Assembly (NCBI GenBank): GCA_022706165.1
Contig: JAKJDA010000148.1
Location: forward strand, 1-7,202
Length of the DNA stretch: 7,202 nucleotides
Source of the DNA: Candidatus Hydrogenedentota bacterium
GTDB taxonomy: Bacteria > Hydrogenedentota > Hydrogenedentia > Hydrogenedentales > SLHB01
Reading direction: 5' to 3'
Shown piece after piece: positions 5,860 to 7,202 of the stretch. The position numbers and the translations under genes were made by a program. The notes under the pieces are model-generated. The model was given only the letters and a program-made list of their open reading frames with translations, made no database searches and was not told the origin of the DNA. The stretch's first letter is position 1. Each line of letters begins with the position of its first letter.

Positions 5860-7202
5860 ATGCGGCTTGACTCGGGTTGGGGATATGTCGTCGCGGCGGG
5901 AATGGTGTGCGCGATAGGATTCTTCCTGCGTACGGCATGGCTGCCGCACGAGTCGGCCTGGTACGACGAAATCTGCGGATGGAATCATCTGGACGCCCCG
6001 ACGCTCGCCGTGTACCTGGAAGCGCCGGAAACCAAACCCGACGATGCGATCCAGTTCATGAAGGGGGCCCCGGTCTATTTCATCCTGCAATATTACTGGG
6101 CGCGGATCGCCGGTCTTTCTGTGCTGGCGGCGCGTTTGGTCCCGTTGGTTTTTGGCGTCGCGATCGTGCCGTTGGCGATGGCGCTGGCGTGCAGACTGTA
6201 TACGCGCCGAGCCGCTCTTGTGACGGGTTGGTGTTGCGCGTTCTCGCAGATTCTCATTTACTACAGCCAGGAACTTCGCCCCTATGCCTTGGTCTCGTTT
6301 CTTGCCCTGGTTTCGATGTATGCCTTGATCAGAGCGATCGAGGAGGGGAGGGTCCTTTGGCTGTTCCTGCACGGCGCGGCGAATGGCTTGATGGCGTTCA
6401 CGCACCTTTTTGCCGTTCCATTGATGGCGGCGCAGTTTTTGTTTCTTGTTCTGACGCGCCATCGGGACAGGCGACGGCTGGCGCTGTGGGTTGGCGGGCA
6501 TGCTGGGTTGGGCGCGGTCCTGCTGGCGTGGGTGCTAACCGTTGATGCGGAGTCCATCGGCAGAACGGTGACGCTCTATCGCCGACCGTCGCTCCACGAT
6601 ATTGCGAACGTCTATCTCACGTACGCGGGGGGGCGGGTATCGCAGCTGAGTCCGGCGGATTTCTTGCCGCAAGGGATCAACTTGGACGCGTTGTTGGCGT
6701 TGTTCTGCCTCGGGTGCGTCGCGTGGCTGGGCTGGACTTCGCTGCGTCGCGAGGAGGCAGGGAATCGCGAGGCGACATCGCATCGCGTACCCCCCCGGGA
6801 GGCGTATCTGTTGTTGCTTCTGTGGCTGCTGGCGCCTGTGGCGTTTGTGACGGCGATGTCGTATGCGTGGAAACCGGCGTTGAATGCCCGTTACCTGGCG
6901 TATTGTTCGTTGGCGCTGTATCTTCTGACGGGCGGCGGCGTGGCGGCTATCCGCAGCGGGTTGGCGCGCGCAGGCATGACATTGTGTCTGGCGCTGTTGA
7001 TGGGCTATCAGGCGCTGGCGATGGCGCAGGGGCCGTTCCGGCCCGATTACCGGACGGCGGCGCACATCATTTCGACCGAGGCTGCGTCTGACGACCGGAT
7101 CTTCGTGTTGAAGGATATCAATCTTGTCGGCATGCATTTCTATTGGCCCGGCGCGCCAGATCGGCTGGAGGTCTTGGGCGGCGAACAGGATTTGTTCCAG
7201 CA
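5860..7202 (+). CDS. Glycosyltransferase family 39 (GT-C, PMT_2/ArnT-like) integral membrane protein, 3' end outside window
   Basis: The frame is open for 447 codons to the right edge; relatives are around 500 residues, so a modest C-terminal part is missing. GT39-like enzymes move a sugar from a polyprenyl-phosphate carrier to a protein or lipid acceptor on the outer face of the inner membrane. Helix 1 is at about 9-28, followed by the first outer loop with the GT-C acidic pair D36-E37 in AWYDE. YSQELRPYAL at 135-144 is a hallmark of this family. Further hydrophobic helices lie near 85-110, 115-134, 145-156, 165-197, 207-225, about 278-294, about 312-332 and about 342-380, and a soluble C-terminal part begins near 390. 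The usual HPPLYY segment is replaced by KGAPVYF at 68-74. Two homopolymers lie within the frame: G7 at 6627-6633 and C7 at 6790-6796. The gene is divergent from the sigma gene. Family call secure; donor and acceptor unknown. Confidence 0.9.
   Translation, partial: MRLDSGWGYVVAAGMVCAIGFFLRTAWLPHESAWYDEICGWNHLDAPTLAVYLEAPETKPDDAIQFMKGAPVYFILQYYWARIAGLSVLAARLVPLVFGVAIVPLAMALACRLYTRRAALVTGWCCAFSQILIYYSQELRPYALVSFLALVSMYALIRAIEEGRVLWLFLHGAANGLMAFTHLFAVPLMAAQFLFLVLTRHRDRRRLALWVGGHAGLGAVLLAWVLTVDAESIGRTVTLYRRPSLHDIANVYLTYAGGRVSQLSPADFLPQGINLDALLALFCLGCVAWLGWTSLRREEAGNREATSHRVPPREAYLLLLLWLLAPVAFVTAMSYAWKPALNARYLAYCSLALYLLTGGGVAAIRSGLARAGMTLCLALLMGYQALAMAQGPFRPDYRTAAHIISTEAASDDRIFVLKDINLVGMHFYWPGAPDRLEVLGGEQDLFQ

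Noticed and set aside
5557..6501. N-terminal extension of the sigma frame by about 315 codons
   Set aside because: It runs through the sigma promoter and antisense to the glycosyltransferase, is arginine- and glutamine-rich with no domain, and ECF factors are about 200 residues long.
6535..7137. Minus-strand open frame of 200 codons under the glycosyltransferase
   Set aside because: It is glutamine- and arginine-rich antisense sequence without recognisable features; the plus frame has the GT39 motifs and continues past it.

Overview
The window comes from a GC-rich, probably Gram-negative bacterium; no sequence in it fixes the lineage. An envelope lysophospholipid-recycling fusion protein, a SigR/ECF12-like sigma factor, a secreted propeller protein and a GT-C membrane glycosyltransferase together would suit the PVC superphylum, Hydrogenedentota-like groups or a deltaproteobacterium. 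That placement is inference. Codon use looks uniform, and I see no mobile element, tRNA, rRNA or CRISPR array.

Layout. Four genes lie on the minus strand, and a fifth is divergent on the plus strand. In minus-strand transcription order they are: an ECF sigma factor (5556 to 4933); a secreted glycoside-hydrolase-like beta-propeller protein (4799 to 3831); a short single-pass membrane protein of unknown function (3797 to 3342); and a very large LplT-Aas type fusion of transporter, acyltransferase and acyl-ACP synthetase (3240 to 1), which runs off the left edge after 1080 codons. On the plus strand a GT39-type glycosyltransferase starts at 5860 and runs off the right edge. The two edge-crossing genes are the best-supported calls in the window; both read open with no internal stop.

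Regulation. The 303-base divergent region (5557-5859) holds a strong minus-strand promoter for the sigma gene (TTGACA-N17-TACGAT). Two CTGG/CCAG dyads flank its elements, and a hairpin lies at the predicted 5' end of the message. The fusion gene has an AAGGAG ribosome site and a candidate promoter of its own, whose spacer carries a perfect 12-bp palindrome. The propeller gene has a run of nine G directly before its ATG.

How the genes may work together. Four of the five products act in or beyond the cytoplasmic membrane: lysophospholipid import and re-acylation, lipid-linked sugar transfer, a secreted sugar-binding or sugar-cleaving protein, and a membrane-anchored small domain. The fifth is a sigma factor of the kind that usually responds to envelope or redox stress. 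An envelope-maintenance neighbourhood is a reasonable reading, but nothing here proves co-regulation, and the usual anti-sigma gene is not next to the sigma gene. I found no clear case for a wholly new multi-gene system. The least described parts are the propeller protein, the small membrane protein and the control elements.
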